From the NCBI GenBank assembly GCA_965198095.1, contig OZ240239.1, forward strand, positions 2,542,001 to 2,606,000: a stretch of DNA of 64,000 nt, read 5' to 3'. Both the position numbers and the translations under genes were made by a program. Source of the DNA: CBDFJH01 sp965198095. Lineage in GTDB: Bacteria > Latescibacterota > UBA2968 > GCA-2709665. The notes beneath the pieces were generated by a model that was given only the letters and a program-made list of their open reading frames with translations, did not search any database and was not told the origin of the DNA. Positions 8,881-17,556 of this stretch are shown here, one piece after another (position 1 is the first letter of the stretch; each line of letters begins with the position of its first letter).

Positions 8881-9546
8881 CTAGAACATCGCGATCAACT
8901 GAACCGTGACGCCTGCGCTCAGACAGAGGACGCCCAGCAGCCGAAGGGCAACGGTTCTGCCGGGGTTGAGCATCGGGAAGTGGGTGAGGAGGACGTTTGC
9001 CGCGTAGAGGATGTAGACCAGTCCCTTGATGAAGACCAGGTTCAGGAAGATCGGGAGGAGGAGGAAGATGAAGGCCGCGGGAAGGGTCGCGACGAGACCG
9101 GGCCGGAACGGGAAAGCGGCGACCGCCAGCAGATGGTCTACCCAGACGGGGAACCGGGAGCGCCCGCAGAGACCTGCCCAGAGGAGCAGGCTCAGGAGGA
9201 CGAGGGGGAGACAGAAGGCGCCGATGGCCAGCCAGAGGATGCCGAGCCCCTGCAGGTAGAGGCGAACGGGCGCGGCTTGCGCGACCCACGTCGCGTATTG
9301 CGGAAGCAGCAGGATGGGGATGACGATCAGGAACCAGAAGGAGCGCCGGCGTTTGAAGTAGAGGTCCTGGAAGGTCTGGAAGAGATAGGCAGGCGTAAAC
9401 AGAGGTGTTGCCAGGTCGCGGAGAAAGCCTCGGAGGCGCTCCTCGTACCGGTCGATCCGGGTGATGAGATCGAGGCTGATGAAAAGGACACCGAAGAGGT
9501 CCAGCAGGAGGCCGAAGCCGAATAGCGTCATTCCAGTCATTTTCAA
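8881..9546 (-). CDS. Uncharacterised polytopic membrane protein
   Basis: A 221-residue protein I do not recognise. It has about five hydrophobic stretches: FGFGLLLDLFGVLFISLDLI at the N-terminus, a WFLIVIPILLLPQY helix near residue 70, two long helices in the middle and a final GVLCLSAGVTVQLIAMF helix. Between the first helix and the second is a charged cytoplasmic-type stretch (RIDRYEERLRGFLRDL). It starts 12 bp after the phosphodiesterase gene, so it is the third gene of an operon with the VTT-like membrane protein, and its role is probably tied to them. Confidence 0.7.
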   Translation of the reverse strand: MKMTGMTLFGFGLLLDLFGVLFISLDLITRIDRYEERLRGFLRDLATPLFTPAYLFQTFQDLYFKRRRSFWFLIVIPILLLPQYATWVAQAAPVRLYLQGLGILWLAIGAFCLPLVLLSLLLWAGLCGRSRFPVWVDHLLAVAAFPFRPGLVATLPAAFIFLLLPIFLNLVFIKGLVYILYAANVLLTHFPMLNPGRTVALRLLGVLCLSAGVTVQLIAMF

Positions 9547-9558
9547 CCCGCGCCGGAT

Positions 9559-10989
9559 CTACGACGCGACGATGATCTCTCCTTCAAGCCCTTCTGGAAC
9601 AGGCCGGCCGGTCAGTTTGAGGATCGTAGGGAACAGATCTACCGTGCGCGGATGGTCTCCGCGAACCGGGACGTTCATCGCCAGGGGAACCTGCATGTGT
9701 TCGCGGTGCAGCGACCCGTGCGACGCACGGTGGTCCGGGTTTTCGTACTGACAGGACCGGAGGTCGCTGCCGACGTTCGCACTGAGTATCATGTCGCCCG
9801 ACCTCGGGGCTTCGAAGAGCTGCGTCAACTGGACCAAGCCGTCCGGGTAGTCGGTCTCCACGGTCAGGGCATGGGCCTGCGCCGCGTCCAATTCAGGCGG
9901 AAGGGGACCGTAGCCGAGCGGGTCCCCCCACAAGGTTTCATAGGTATAGGTCCCGTCTCGCTCGACAATCCGGGCCTCTCCGGCCCGCGCGATCACCCGG
10001 ATTCCGCCGTCTTGACTCCGGCTCGCGATGAGGTCGACCTCCTCCCGGCCGAGAAACTCGGCCACCGGGTCGGGCGTAAGCTCGCGAATCTCCTCGTAAG
10101 CCATCGGCGCTCCCCAGCCGGTCTTCCCGCGGAAGTAGACGTGACCCATGCCATTTCCCGAAACCATGAAGGCGGCATCCGCGTCCGGGCGGAAGACCTT
10201 GGGGTAGTGGAGCGTTCGGAAGCCCATGGCGTCGAGGAGATCTCCGGGGTCGAGGTGGCGATGGGTCTCGGTGAGCCCGTGGTCGCTCGTGAGCACGAGG
10301 AGCGTCTCCTCTTCCCGGCCCTGCGCCGAGAGCGCGGCCACGGCTTCGCCAACCGCCCGGTCCAGCGCCCGGTAGGATGCGACGACCTCGTCCGCGAAGG
10401 GATGTTTCAGATGAGAAAATTCATCTACGCCGGGGAAGACGGCGAAGACGAAGTCGGACCGCCGGTGGATGGCACTGTTGAGGAGCCGCCCGGCCGCCCT
10501 GTCCACAGGTTGCCAGCGGTCGGTCCAGTGGGCGTAGAGCCAGTAGGCGCTCCGGATCGCCTTTGTGACGTTTCCGAAAAACCCGACGTCCCGATTGATG
10601 GCGCTGAAGATATTCGCGGGCCGCTGGAAGTGCCCGAAGATCGTCGGGAACCGGGCCATCAAGTCCTTGTTGAAGCAGTAGCTTCCAGGGCCGACATAGG
10701 ATCGGTAGCTCCGCCGGCCCCAGACGCCAAGCCTGGAAAAGGCCTCTCTGTCGAACCATCGGATGCCGGGAAGGTTGCACGGTCCGGGATAGGCGCCCGT
10801 CAGGAAGGGCAGATATGCCGGTCCGGTGGTCGAGGGGAAGACCGTGGTCGCGCGACGTAGGGATCCAGGTGCCACGATGTGGCGGGAGATGTTCGGCAGG
10901 TCGCCCCGACCCAGGAGTTCTTCGAGGAAGTCGGGTCGCGCACCGTCCGCGAGGAAGAGGATGCACGAACGGAAGCAAGGGTTGAGCAT
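9559..10989 (-). CDS. Alkaline phosphatase superfamily protein (type I phosphodiesterase/nucleotide pyrophosphatase)
   Basis: A 476-residue metal-dependent hydrolase. The first metal site is FLADGARPDFL near residue 14 and the nucleophile region is TTVFPSTTGPAYLPFLTG near residue 50, with a Thr positioned as in type I phosphodiesterases. VDEFSHLKHPF (around residue 190), LVLTSDHGLTETHRHL (around residue 230) and the late SHGSLHREHMQVPL supply the remaining zinc ligands. It lacks an obvious signal peptide, so it may face the cytoplasm or use an internal signal. Lying between two membrane-protein genes with 4 and 12 bp gaps, it may process phospholipid or glycan head groups; that is inference. 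Confidence 0.85.
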   Translation of the reverse strand: MLNPCFRSCILFLADGARPDFLEELLGRGDLPNISRHIVAPGSLRRATTVFPSTTGPAYLPFLTGAYPGPCNLPGIRWFDREAFSRLGVWGRRSYRSYVGPGSYCFNKDLMARFPTIFGHFQRPANIFSAINRDVGFFGNVTKAIRSAYWLYAHWTDRWQPVDRAAGRLLNSAIHRRSDFVFAVFPGVDEFSHLKHPFADEVVASYRALDRAVGEAVAALSAQGREEETLLVLTSDHGLTETHRHLDPGDLLDAMGFRTLHYPKVFRPDADAAFMVSGNGMGHVYFRGKTGWGAPMAYEEIRELTPDPVAEFLGREEVDLIASRSQDGGIRVIARAGEARIVERDGTYTYETLWGDPLGYGPLPPELDAAQAHALTVETDYPDGLVQLTQLFEAPRSGDMILSANVGSDLRSCQYENPDHRASHGSLHREHMQVPLAMNVPVRGDHPRTVDLFPTILKLTGRPVPEGLEGEIIVAS

Positions 10990-10993
10990 GCGG

Positions 10994-11638
10994 TTAGATA
11001 CGGGAATGCGTGGGCTGAACGGGCACCGGCACGTCTTCGGGGCACGAAGTCAGGTGATTCTGGACAATGCGGTAGAACAGGAGGCAGACGATCAACATCA
11101 CGCTGCCGATGAGCAGCAGCGGAAGGATCTCGAGCGTGCCCACGAGCGCGAACAGATAGTAACGCGGGAGCCGTCCGGCGAAGACGGCCATCATGTACCG
11201 GCTGAGCGGGTAGCCGCTCGTCGGGCTGAGGACTCTGAACGGATAGAACGGGATGAAGGGCATCAGGGCGGCCACGAAGACGCAGACGAAGGGGGCCTTC
11301 AGGAAATAACGAACGACCTTTCCGTAGGCCCTGCTTTGTCGAATCTTCCTGAGCTTTTCCGCCTGAAAGGCGAAATTGATGGCCTTGTAGTCGACAAAGC
11401 AGGGGATCATGGTGCCCACTGCCGCGACGAAGGCCACCAGCTCCGGCGCGTAGAACCGCCCGAATAGGATGACGGCGGGCTCGTGAGGGATCGCGATGAA
11501 GGAGTTCGAAGGAGCGGAATACAGGAAGAGTAAGATCAGATTCCGGTAGTCGGGTAGGAAGCAGGCCGTCGCCCCGGCGACCAGGAGGAGTGGGACGAGG
11601 CTCAGGAGATAAATCCGCCAGTCTTTGTTCAATCGCAT
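10994..11638 (-). CDS. VTT/DedA-like (SNARE-associated Golgi protein fold) membrane protein
   Basis: A 214-residue multi-pass protein: an N-terminal helix (YLLSLVPLLLVAGATACF), a mid segment resembling the VTT/DedA core (AAVGTMIPCFVDYKAINFAF, then FVAALMPFIPFYPFRVLSPTSGYPLSRYM and GRLPRYYLFALVG) and a C-terminal helix. The F/G-R-xPRYY element is typical of the family, which is implicated in lipid scrambling and membrane homeostasis. The start ATG (11636-11638) has a TGAGGAG ribosome binding site 6 bases upstream. It is the first gene of a three-gene operon with a phosphodiesterase and another membrane protein. Confidence 0.72.
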   Translation of the reverse strand: MRLNKDWRIYLLSLVPLLLVAGATACFLPDYRNLILLFLYSAPSNSFIAIPHEPAVILFGRFYAPELVAFVAAVGTMIPCFVDYKAINFAFQAEKLRKIRQSRAYGKVVRYFLKAPFVCVFVAALMPFIPFYPFRVLSPTSGYPLSRYMMAVFAGRLPRYYLFALVGTLEILPLLLIGSVMLIVCLLFYRIVQNHLTSCPEDVPVPVQPTHSRI

Positions 11639-11662
11639 CGATGCTCCTCAAAACAGGGCTAA

Positions 11663-11691
11663 AATTTAGACTCAAGGCGGAAATAAGTCAA
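11663..11691 (-). promoter_or_regulatory. Promoter of the VTT-phosphodiesterase operon
   Basis: On the minus strand, TTGACT (11686-11691) and TAAATT (11663-11668) are separated by exactly 17 bp, within an AT-rich patch just upstream of the first gene of the operon. Confidence 0.7.
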
Positions 11692-11814
11692 TAAAATAAT
11701 CGGCCCGGGAAACGGTAGCCCGGCTGGACTGCTGGCGAATGATGCCCGTCCCGGGCGTGTTCAATGTGTCGAGATGCAGGGTCTCCACCCACGGACCGCC
11801 GCGGGCGTTTGCCT

Positions 11815-12918
11815 TCACGCGGGGAGCCAAGCCTGGAAGAAGCGCTGCCAGTTGCGGTACATGATGTTGGCGATATCTTCCCTCTTGTAACCTCGCCTTT
11901 CGAGCAGACCGGCGACACGTTGATAGTCGGCCACCGTGTCGATTTCGTAAGGCGCGCCTTCCCGCCCCCCCTGGCCATCCGTATCTCCGCCGACCGCGGC
12001 GTGGCGAGCGTTGCCGGCCAGCTGGCAGACGTGGTCGATGTGGTCCACGAGATCGTCGAGCCTGATCGCCTCCCTCGGGTAGACGGACCGGCGTTCCGGA
12101 ATGTCGGCCCAGTCGATGCCCGGCTTGTAGAGCATGTAGGCATCCATCGAGGCCCCGATGACGCCGTCGCGCTCGATGATCGCCCTGAGTTGCGCATCCG
12201 GAAACTGCCGCTCCCCGGGCGCAAGCGCCCTGCAGTTCTGGTGACTCGCCAGGATGGGGCCGGTAAAGATCTCAAGCGCCTGCCGGACCGACGCGTCGGA
12301 GGCGTGAGTCAGGTCCAGCATCATGCCTACGGCATCCATCTCGCGCAGCAGCGCTTTGGCTGCGGGGAAGAGCCCCCCGGAGGTGCCGGTGCCCGTCCCG
12401 TGGGCGTAGGCGCTCACGCCGTAGTGCGTGAGGCTGACGACGCGCAAACCGTCTTCATACCACTCGCTGACCTGTCCGGGCGAAAGGATCGGATCGGCGC
12501 CCTCCATCCCGATCACCAGTCCGACCGGCAGGTGATCGTGGGTCTCCGCTTCTTCCCACGCCTGCATATGCGCCTTCAGGCTGCTTTTCGTCGTGAGCAG
12601 ACGGACCTCGCCTTCCGCTTCGAGCACTCGGTAATATGCGAGCTGGCCGTGCGCAGCCGCGTAGGCCAGATGTCCACTCGCGTAGCCCCAAAGCGTACTC
12701 CCTGGTCTCCAGACCCGTCCGCTCAGCTTCACGAGGGCAGCCGCGATCCGGCCACGACGCATCTCTGGGAGCGAGGCCATGAGTGCTCGGTGTGTTGAAA
12801 ACATTCTGAATGCGTGGCGCGTATCGGAGGCGCGAACCTCATCGATCGATCGGGTCAAGTCGAAGTTTCCGTCGATGGCGACGGGCGCCATCGGATAGTC
12901 GCCGTCGAAGATCAGCAT
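11815..12918 (-). CDS. Membrane dipeptidase-like hydrolase (peptidase family M19)
   Basis: A 367-residue amidohydrolase-fold protein. M19 features seen are the N-terminal FDGDYP and IDGNFDLTRS region, GMEGADPI near residue 150, VSLTHYGVSAYA near residue 175, MLDLTHASDASVRQALE around residue 215 and GGDTDGQGG near residue 310, a region that carries an active-site Asp in the family. The N-terminal HxD zinc motif appears divergent (DGDYP rather than DGHND), so metal content may differ from renal dipeptidase. The gene starts 19 bp after the enolase-superfamily gene on the same strand, suggesting joint action on a peptide-, amide- or lactone-type substrate. Confidence 0.85.
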   Translation of the reverse strand: MLIFDGDYPMAPVAIDGNFDLTRSIDEVRASDTRHAFRMFSTHRALMASLPEMRRGRIAAALVKLSGRVWRPGSTLWGYASGHLAYAAAHGQLAYYRVLEAEGEVRLLTTKSSLKAHMQAWEEAETHDHLPVGLVIGMEGADPILSPGQVSEWYEDGLRVVSLTHYGVSAYAHGTGTGTSGGLFPAAKALLREMDAVGMMLDLTHASDASVRQALEIFTGPILASHQNCRALAPGERQFPDAQLRAIIERDGVIGASMDAYMLYKPGIDWADIPERRSVYPREAIRLDDLVDHIDHVCQLAGNARHAAVGGDTDGQGGREGAPYEIDTVADYQRVAGLLERRGYKREDIANIMYRNWQRFFQAWLPA

Positions 12919-12937
12919 GATCTGTCCTCTCTACAGC

Positions 12938-14125
12938 TCACCAAGGAGCCTGTTTGTCCTGCCAGGGGTGTCTTCTGAGCTCCGCTTCATTCAGTTCGGC
13001 GCCCCAGCCCGGGCCGGTCGGGATCTTCATGTATCCATTCTCGATTTCGGGTGGATGCGTCACCAGATCGTCTTTCCACGAGACGTCGTCGATATCGATC
13101 TCCATAATGCGCACGTTGGGAAGCACGCCACAAAGGCTCGCACTCATGAATGTCGACAGGTGGCTGTAGTAGTTGTGGGGGGCAACGTTCAGTTGGTAGA
13201 CCTCGGCGAGGTCCCCGATCTTTTTGGATTGTGAAAAGCCGTTCCAGCAGACGTCTACCATAAACACGTCGGCAGCGTGGCGGTCGAAATAGGGGAGGTA
13301 CTGGCCCGCGTAAACGAGGTTTTCCCCGGTGCAAATCCTCGTGGATGTCGATTGCTTGATCTGAAGGACGGCATCGGGATCGTAGAGGTCGACTTCCAGC
13401 CAGAGCAGGTCGAACGGCTCGAGCGCGCGCGCGATGCGGACGCAGGCCTCCGGCTTGAAGTTGAAGTTGAGGTCCAAGTTGATGTCGACCTCCGCGCCGA
13501 CGCCTTCCCGGAAGCTCCCGATCAGATGGACGATATGTTCCAGCAGGGCTTTCGAAACGATCTGATCAGTGGATCCCGGGCCACCGCCGAACCCGCCGAA
13601 ATGCACCGAAGCCGGTTCGCCGGGGAGGACGATGTTCGTTTTCAGGGCCGTAAACCCCTTTCTGACGACCTCCCTGCCCAGCGCCACGATGTCATCCATC
13701 GTTCGCAGGGGAGGGGTATTCAAGAGGTCCGCGTATCGGGCGCGGCTCGTCCCGCAGTGGGACCAGTAGAGCCGGATCTCTTCCCGGGTCGGACCTCCAA
13801 ACAGCTCGACGACCGATATGCCCAGCGCCTTCGCCTTGATGTCTATAAGGGCGCACTCGATCCCGGCGATCGCCTTCGCGGCAATGCCTCCGGGGCTCTG
13901 GCGGAGCCTCCGGTAGAGATCCCAGAACCTCATCTCGTAGGGCCTGGGGTCTTTGCCGATGAGCAGGGCCTTCACGTCCTTGACGGTGCCGACGATCCCG
14001 TAAGGGTTTCTGGCGTCGCTGCATTCCCCGTAGCCCGTAATGCCTTCATCCGTATCCACCTTGACGAAGGTCCAAGGCCTCCAGCCTGCGTCGACGACAA
14101 AGCTTTCGACGTTCGTAATCTTCAT
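12938..14125 (-). CDS. Mandelate racemase/muconate lactonizing enzyme family protein (sugar-acid dehydratase-like)
   Basis: A 395-residue enolase-superfamily enzyme. The N-terminal capping domain begins MKITNVESFVVDAG and includes GITGYGECS. The barrel carries GIAAKAIAGIECALIDIKAKA, a catalytic-strand region LKTNIV, the metal ligands DLNFNF, ExD (LWLEVDLYDP) and GENLVYAGQ, and a late APHNYYSHL histidine, the arrangement of galactonate/gluconate-type dehydratases. The open frame reaches 14239 but the conserved N-terminus starts at the ATG at 14125, so that is used. It is followed after 19 bp by the M19 dipeptidase-like gene. The likely reaction is dehydration of an acid sugar; the substrate is unresolved. 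Confidence 0.87.
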   Translation of the reverse strand: MKITNVESFVVDAGWRPWTFVKVDTDEGITGYGECSDARNPYGIVGTVKDVKALLIGKDPRPYEMRFWDLYRRLRQSPGGIAAKAIAGIECALIDIKAKALGISVVELFGGPTREEIRLYWSHCGTSRARYADLLNTPPLRTMDDIVALGREVVRKGFTALKTNIVLPGEPASVHFGGFGGGPGSTDQIVSKALLEHIVHLIGSFREGVGAEVDINLDLNFNFKPEACVRIARALEPFDLLWLEVDLYDPDAVLQIKQSTSTRICTGENLVYAGQYLPYFDRHAADVFMVDVCWNGFSQSKKIGDLAEVYQLNVAPHNYYSHLSTFMSASLCGVLPNVRIMEIDIDDVSWKDDLVTHPPEIENGYMKIPTGPGWGAELNEAELRRHPWQDKQAPW

Positions 14126-14371
14126 CTCAGCCGCCCTCTTTCCTCTTTTTTCGGCCCGCACCCGAGCTGCGGGATCCTGCAACAGAGCAATAAAGGTAAC
14201 AAATGGACCGAAGGAGATCAATGCGGTTGCACGGCGCACCGTCGCTCTACGCCGGCTCCCTGCGTTCTACAAAACCGTTTGCGCGTTTTGTTTCTGGACT
14301 GTATCGTTCCATCGAATGCGGGTAAGCCGGTTCGCGATCGTGGCTTTGACCTTGGGTCCCGCCGCCCGCGC

Positions 14372-14412
14372 GCCTGCCTGTCCCTGCCTGCTGAGGCAAG
14401 CGGCAGGCAGGT
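14372..14412. repeat. Palindromic repeat element, copy 1 (intergenic)
   Basis: A 41-nt element bounded by GCCTGCCTG (14372-14380) and CAGGCAGGT (14404-14412), with a nested CCTGCCTG at 14383-14390. Read on the minus strand it aligns with copy 3 at 18989-19035 (shared ACCTGCCTGC start, central GGCAGGGA, CAGGCAGG end). It lies between the enolase-family gene and the FGE-fold gene. Confidence 0.75.
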
Positions 14413-14493
14413 GTCCGCACGCAGACGGGGAAACTGAGCCTGGAACGAAGCAGCGGGCGTTTATTCGGAAGGCTTTTTTGGGAGGTGAAGGTC

Positions 14494-15240
14494 GTGTCAG
14501 AAGATACGCATGAAACCTTTACACTGCCGGGGGACGTCGATCTGGAGATGGCGTGGGTCGAACCGGGAACGTTTCTCTTGGGATCCGTCGAGTCCGAACC
14601 GGGGAGATGGGATGATGAGGGTCCACAACACGAGGTGACGCTCACGCGCGGGTTCTTCCTCGGGAAGTATGCGGTCACGCAGGAGGTTTGGGCAAAAGTG
14701 ATGGGGGCCCGGCCTTGGGCGAGACAGGATTACGTGTTCGAAAACCCCGTGCATCCAGCCGTCTACGTCTCCTGGGAAGATGCGCAGGCGTTCGTGAAGC
14801 GGCTTAACGTTGATGAGGCGTCGTCGTCCTACAGGCTGCCGACGGAGTCGGAATGGGAATATGCCTGCCGGGCGGGCACGACCACGCCCTGGTCGTTCGG
14901 AGAGGATGAAGCCGAGATCGGCGACTATGCGTGGTACCGAGGCAACGCGTGGGACGCAGGCGAGCCGTATGCGCACCCGGTGGGGGCCAAGCTTTCCAAC
15001 CCGCTCGGAATTCACGACATGCACGGGAACGTCTGGGAGTGGGTATCGGATTGGCACGGCGACTATTCGGCCGAACCGCAGACCGACCCTCAGGGTCCGG
15101 AAAAGGGAACGATTCGGGTGCTGAAGGGAAGCGGGTTTTCGAGTCTGGCCAGGGCGGTGCGATCGGCCTTCAGGTACGGCTATACTCCCAAGCGCCGTTT
15201 TCACTGCATCGGTTTCCGCCTGCTTCGAGAGGCGATATAA
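14494..15240 (+). CDS. FGE-sulfatase (SUMF1/EgtB) fold protein
   Basis: A 248-residue single-domain protein. Family marks are MAWVEPGTFLLGS at the N-terminus, TLTRGFFLGKYAVTQEVWAKVMG, HPAVYVSWEDAQAFVKRLN, YRLPTESEWEYACRAG near residue 120, GNAWDAGEPYAHPVGAKLSNPLGIHDMHGNVWEW and a terminal IGFRLL. The region that holds the active-site cysteine pair in true formylglycine-generating enzymes reads ARAVRSAFRYG here, without cysteine, so sulfatase activation is unlikely. GTG 14494 is chosen because the GGAGGTG at 14481-14487 is correctly spaced for it; the upstream GTG at 14485 lies inside that ribosome binding site. Confidence 0.85.
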   Translation: MSEDTHETFTLPGDVDLEMAWVEPGTFLLGSVESEPGRWDDEGPQHEVTLTRGFFLGKYAVTQEVWAKVMGARPWARQDYVFENPVHPAVYVSWEDAQAFVKRLNVDEASSSYRLPTESEWEYACRAGTTTPWSFGEDEAEIGDYAWYRGNAWDAGEPYAHPVGAKLSNPLGIHDMHGNVWEWVSDWHGDYSAEPQTDPQGPEKGTIRVLKGSGFSSLARAVRSAFRYGYTPKRRFHCIGFRLLREAI

Positions 15241-15276
15241 CGGGAATAAGGCCTGATGTTGGAAGGAGAGAACGAG

Positions 15277-15311
15277 GCGAGGGGGCCGCATCACAGCGGC
15301 CCCCTCGCTTT
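15277..15311. terminator. Bidirectional hairpin between FGE-fold gene and glnA
   Basis: A perfect 13-bp stem, GCGAGGGGGCCGC (15277-15289) with its complement at 15296-15308, and a six-base loop. A TTTAG tail follows on the plus strand. It sits between two convergent genes and can terminate both, although neither tail is a strong T-run. Confidence 0.75.
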
Positions 15312-15330
15312 AGCGGGTTACGGCGCCCTT

Positions 15331-16749
15331 TCAAATGTCGTAATAGAGCGCAAATTCGTAGGGGTGAGGTCTGAGACGAATGGCGTCCACTTCGTTCTCC
15401 ATCTTGTAGTCGATCCAGGTGCTGATGACGTCCTCCGTAAAGACATCCCCCTTCAACAGAAACTCGTGATCCTCCTTCAGGGCATTCAGGGACTCGTCGA
15501 GGGATCCGGGCGTTTGAGGGATCGCGGCCGCCTCCTCGGGCTCCAGGTCGTAGAGGTCCTTGTCGAGCGGGTCGCCCGGGTCGATCTTGTTCTGGATGCC
15601 GTCCAGTCCCGCCATGAGCATGGAGCTGAAGGCGAGGTAGGGGTTGCAGCTGGGATCGGGACACCGGAACTCGCATCGCTTGGCCTTGGGTTCTGCGTGG
15701 TAAACCGGAATGCGCACGGCCGCGCTCCGATTGCGCTGCGAGTAGGCCAGGTTGACCGGCGCCTCGTAGCCGGGGACGAGCCGCTTATAAGAGTTCGTGG
15801 TCGGGGCTGCGAACGCGAGCAGCGCGGGCGCGTGCTTCAAGAGCCCGCCGATGTAGTGAAGCGCCGTCTCGCTGAGCCCGGCGTAGCCCGAGCCCGCAAA
15901 GATGGGGTCATCCCCGCTCCACAGGCTCTGGTGGACGTGCATCCCCGTTCCGTTGTCTTCAAAGATGGGCTTGGGCATGAAAGTAGCGGTCTTGCCGTGT
16001 TTTTTGGCCGTGTTCTTCACGATATACTTGTAGATGACCAGCTGATCGGCGCACGTCACCAGGGGTGCGAATTTGAAGTCGATCTCGCCCTGGCCACCCG
16101 TCGATACTTCGTGATGATGGGCTTCGGCATTGAGTCCGGCATCGATCATGTGCAGGATCATTTCGCTCCGAAGGTCCTGTTGGGAGTCGCTCGGGGGTAC
16201 CGGGAAATAGCCTTCCTTGTAACGGGGCTTGTAGCCCAGGTTGGGACCTTCATCCTTGCCCGTATTCCACCTTCCCTCCACGGAATCCACGTAATAATAG
16301 CCTGAGTTGTGGGTCTGGTCGAAGCGGATGTCGTCGAACACGAAGAACTCGGCTTCTGGACCGAAGTAGGCCGTGTCAGAGATCCCGGTGGACTTCAGGT
16401 AGTTTTCCGCCTTCAACGCGACCGCCCTCGGGTCCCGCGTGTACTTGCTGCGCGTCACGGGATCGACGATATCGCAGATCATGACGAGGGTGGGGATGTT
16501 GAGAAACGGATCGACGAAAGCCGTGGTCGGATCGGGAACGACCAGCATATCGCTTTCGTTGATGGCCTGCCAGCCCCGGATGCTGGAGCCGTCGAACCCG
16601 ATGCCGTCTTCGAAGGCCTCTTCTTCGAACTCGGTGGTCGGCAGCGAGAAGTGCTGCCAGAGACCCGGGAAATCCATGAACCGGAGGTCGATGATCTTGA
16701 TGTCTCGCTGTTTGATGATATTGAACACGTCTCGAGGCGTTTTCGCCAT
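15331..16749 (-). CDS. glnA: Glutamine synthetase type I
   Basis: A 472-residue dodecameric GS-I, normal length. It makes glutamine from glutamate, ammonia and ATP. Visible motifs are DLRFMDFPGLWQHFSLP and FDGSSIRGWQAINESDM (N-terminal domain), FGPEAEFFVFDD (metal-binding Glu), the GxGxHxHxS equivalent NGTGMHVHQSLW, KHAPALLAFAAPTTNSYKRLVPGYEAP (ATP loop) and RNRSAAVRIP. The adenylylation segment KDLYDLEPEE near residue 398 keeps the target tyrosine, so control by GlnE-type adenylylation is possible. An AAAGGAG ribosome binding site precedes the ATG. No clear sigma-54 or other promoter was recognised in the AT-rich upstream stretch. Confidence 0.96.
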   Translation of the reverse strand: MAKTPRDVFNIIKQRDIKIIDLRFMDFPGLWQHFSLPTTEFEEEAFEDGIGFDGSSIRGWQAINESDMLVVPDPTTAFVDPFLNIPTLVMICDIVDPVTRSKYTRDPRAVALKAENYLKSTGISDTAYFGPEAEFFVFDDIRFDQTHNSGYYYVDSVEGRWNTGKDEGPNLGYKPRYKEGYFPVPPSDSQQDLRSEMILHMIDAGLNAEAHHHEVSTGGQGEIDFKFAPLVTCADQLVIYKYIVKNTAKKHGKTATFMPKPIFEDNGTGMHVHQSLWSGDDPIFAGSGYAGLSETALHYIGGLLKHAPALLAFAAPTTNSYKRLVPGYEAPVNLAYSQRNRSAAVRIPVYHAEPKAKRCEFRCPDPSCNPYLAFSSMLMAGLDGIQNKIDPGDPLDKDLYDLEPEEAAAIPQTPGSLDESLNALKEDHEFLLKGDVFTEDVISTWIDYKMENEVDAIRLRPHPYEFALYYDI

Positions 16750-17089
16750 TTCCTGCTCCTTTCAACGGAAGAATTCTTCTTGGCGAGAGGTGGTCTGGCG
16801 CGTCGCCGAAATAGGATTGAAAAATATATCCGGCCTTTGTTTCAGTCAGATTTCGGCCATGTTAAATGTATATTAATAAAACTGCAGAGTGCCGCGGGGA
16901 CAGTCCGGCCTTCGCCGGGGCATGGTTGCATTTCGCTTAACGCCTTGAAAAACGAAGAGATCCTTTCTTATTTGGCCTGAAAAATAGAAAGGGGTGGTCT
17001 TTACCCAAATTATTGCATTATATTATATAAGAATGCGAAATTACGGGTTAACACGAAAACGCTAAGTTATTTCAAGGGTCGAACAGGTC

Positions 17090-17215
17090 ATGAAATTCTT
17101 TAGGGATAAGCTGTTTCAGGACCTTGATCCTGGCGAACAACACAAGAAATTGCCGCGACTTGGGAGCGCCTGTCTGCCGCCGGGCAGCAGGCAATCAGAT
17201 TCACACCTCTATTGA
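17090..17215 (+). CDS. Possible short ORF (41 aa) containing an in-frame palindromic repeat
   Basis: The ATG at 17090 opens 41 codons ending TGA at 17213-17215. The N-terminal part (MKFFRDKLFQDLDPGEQHK) looks protein-like but is not recognised. The later ACLPPGSRQ portion is encoded by palindromic repeat copy 2. No strong ribosome binding site is present. It may be a real small protein or the remnant of a longer gene. Confidence 0.25.
   Translation: MKFFRDKLFQDLDPGEQHKKLPRLGSACLPPGSRQSDSHLY
17168..17193. repeat. Palindromic repeat element, copy 2
   Basis: The arms GCCTGTCTGCC and GGGCAGCAGGC flank a short GCC centre, with one bulged position. It is related to the CCTGCCTG/CAGGCAGG family seen elsewhere in the window. 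Confidence 0.55.
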
Positions 17216-17556
17216 GGATCAAGTCAGTTTTTAGCGTTGTGTTGTAGGGTTATATACGTGACGCAAAGGGTCGGGGGACGTAGTATGCCTGGATGGGGAA
17301 AGTCACGTGTGCTGGAATGGCAGGGATTTTTCCAGCCGCCTTGCCCAGACTCCTGGAGTACATCACGCGCGGATGGGGCGGATTTCTTTGGCGCAGGGGT
17401 GTTGGATGCATAAACAGTGCTCTCCTGGCATTGATTTACGCCGTTCTTCCAGTTGTTGAAAAGTTCCAGGTCAGTGTTGAGATTCGACATGCCGACCGAG
17501 GATGTGGTTGAGTCCATTCAGGGGATTTGTCGGCCAAACTGTAAGGAGATCGAAGG

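Larger units (their letters stand above)
16750..17540. other. Long AT-rich intergenic region
   Basis: About 790 bp between the divergent glnA and MpaB-type oxygenase genes. It is clearly AT-richer than its surroundings (for example the TTATATTATATAAG run near 17015-17030). It must contain the glnA promoter. The only other contents I can support are a 41-codon open frame (17090-17215) and a palindromic repeat copy. Confidence 0.55.

Noticed and set aside
16750..16990. Sigma-54 or NtrC sites upstream of glnA
   Set aside because: No GG-N10-GC element of good quality could be found on the minus strand.
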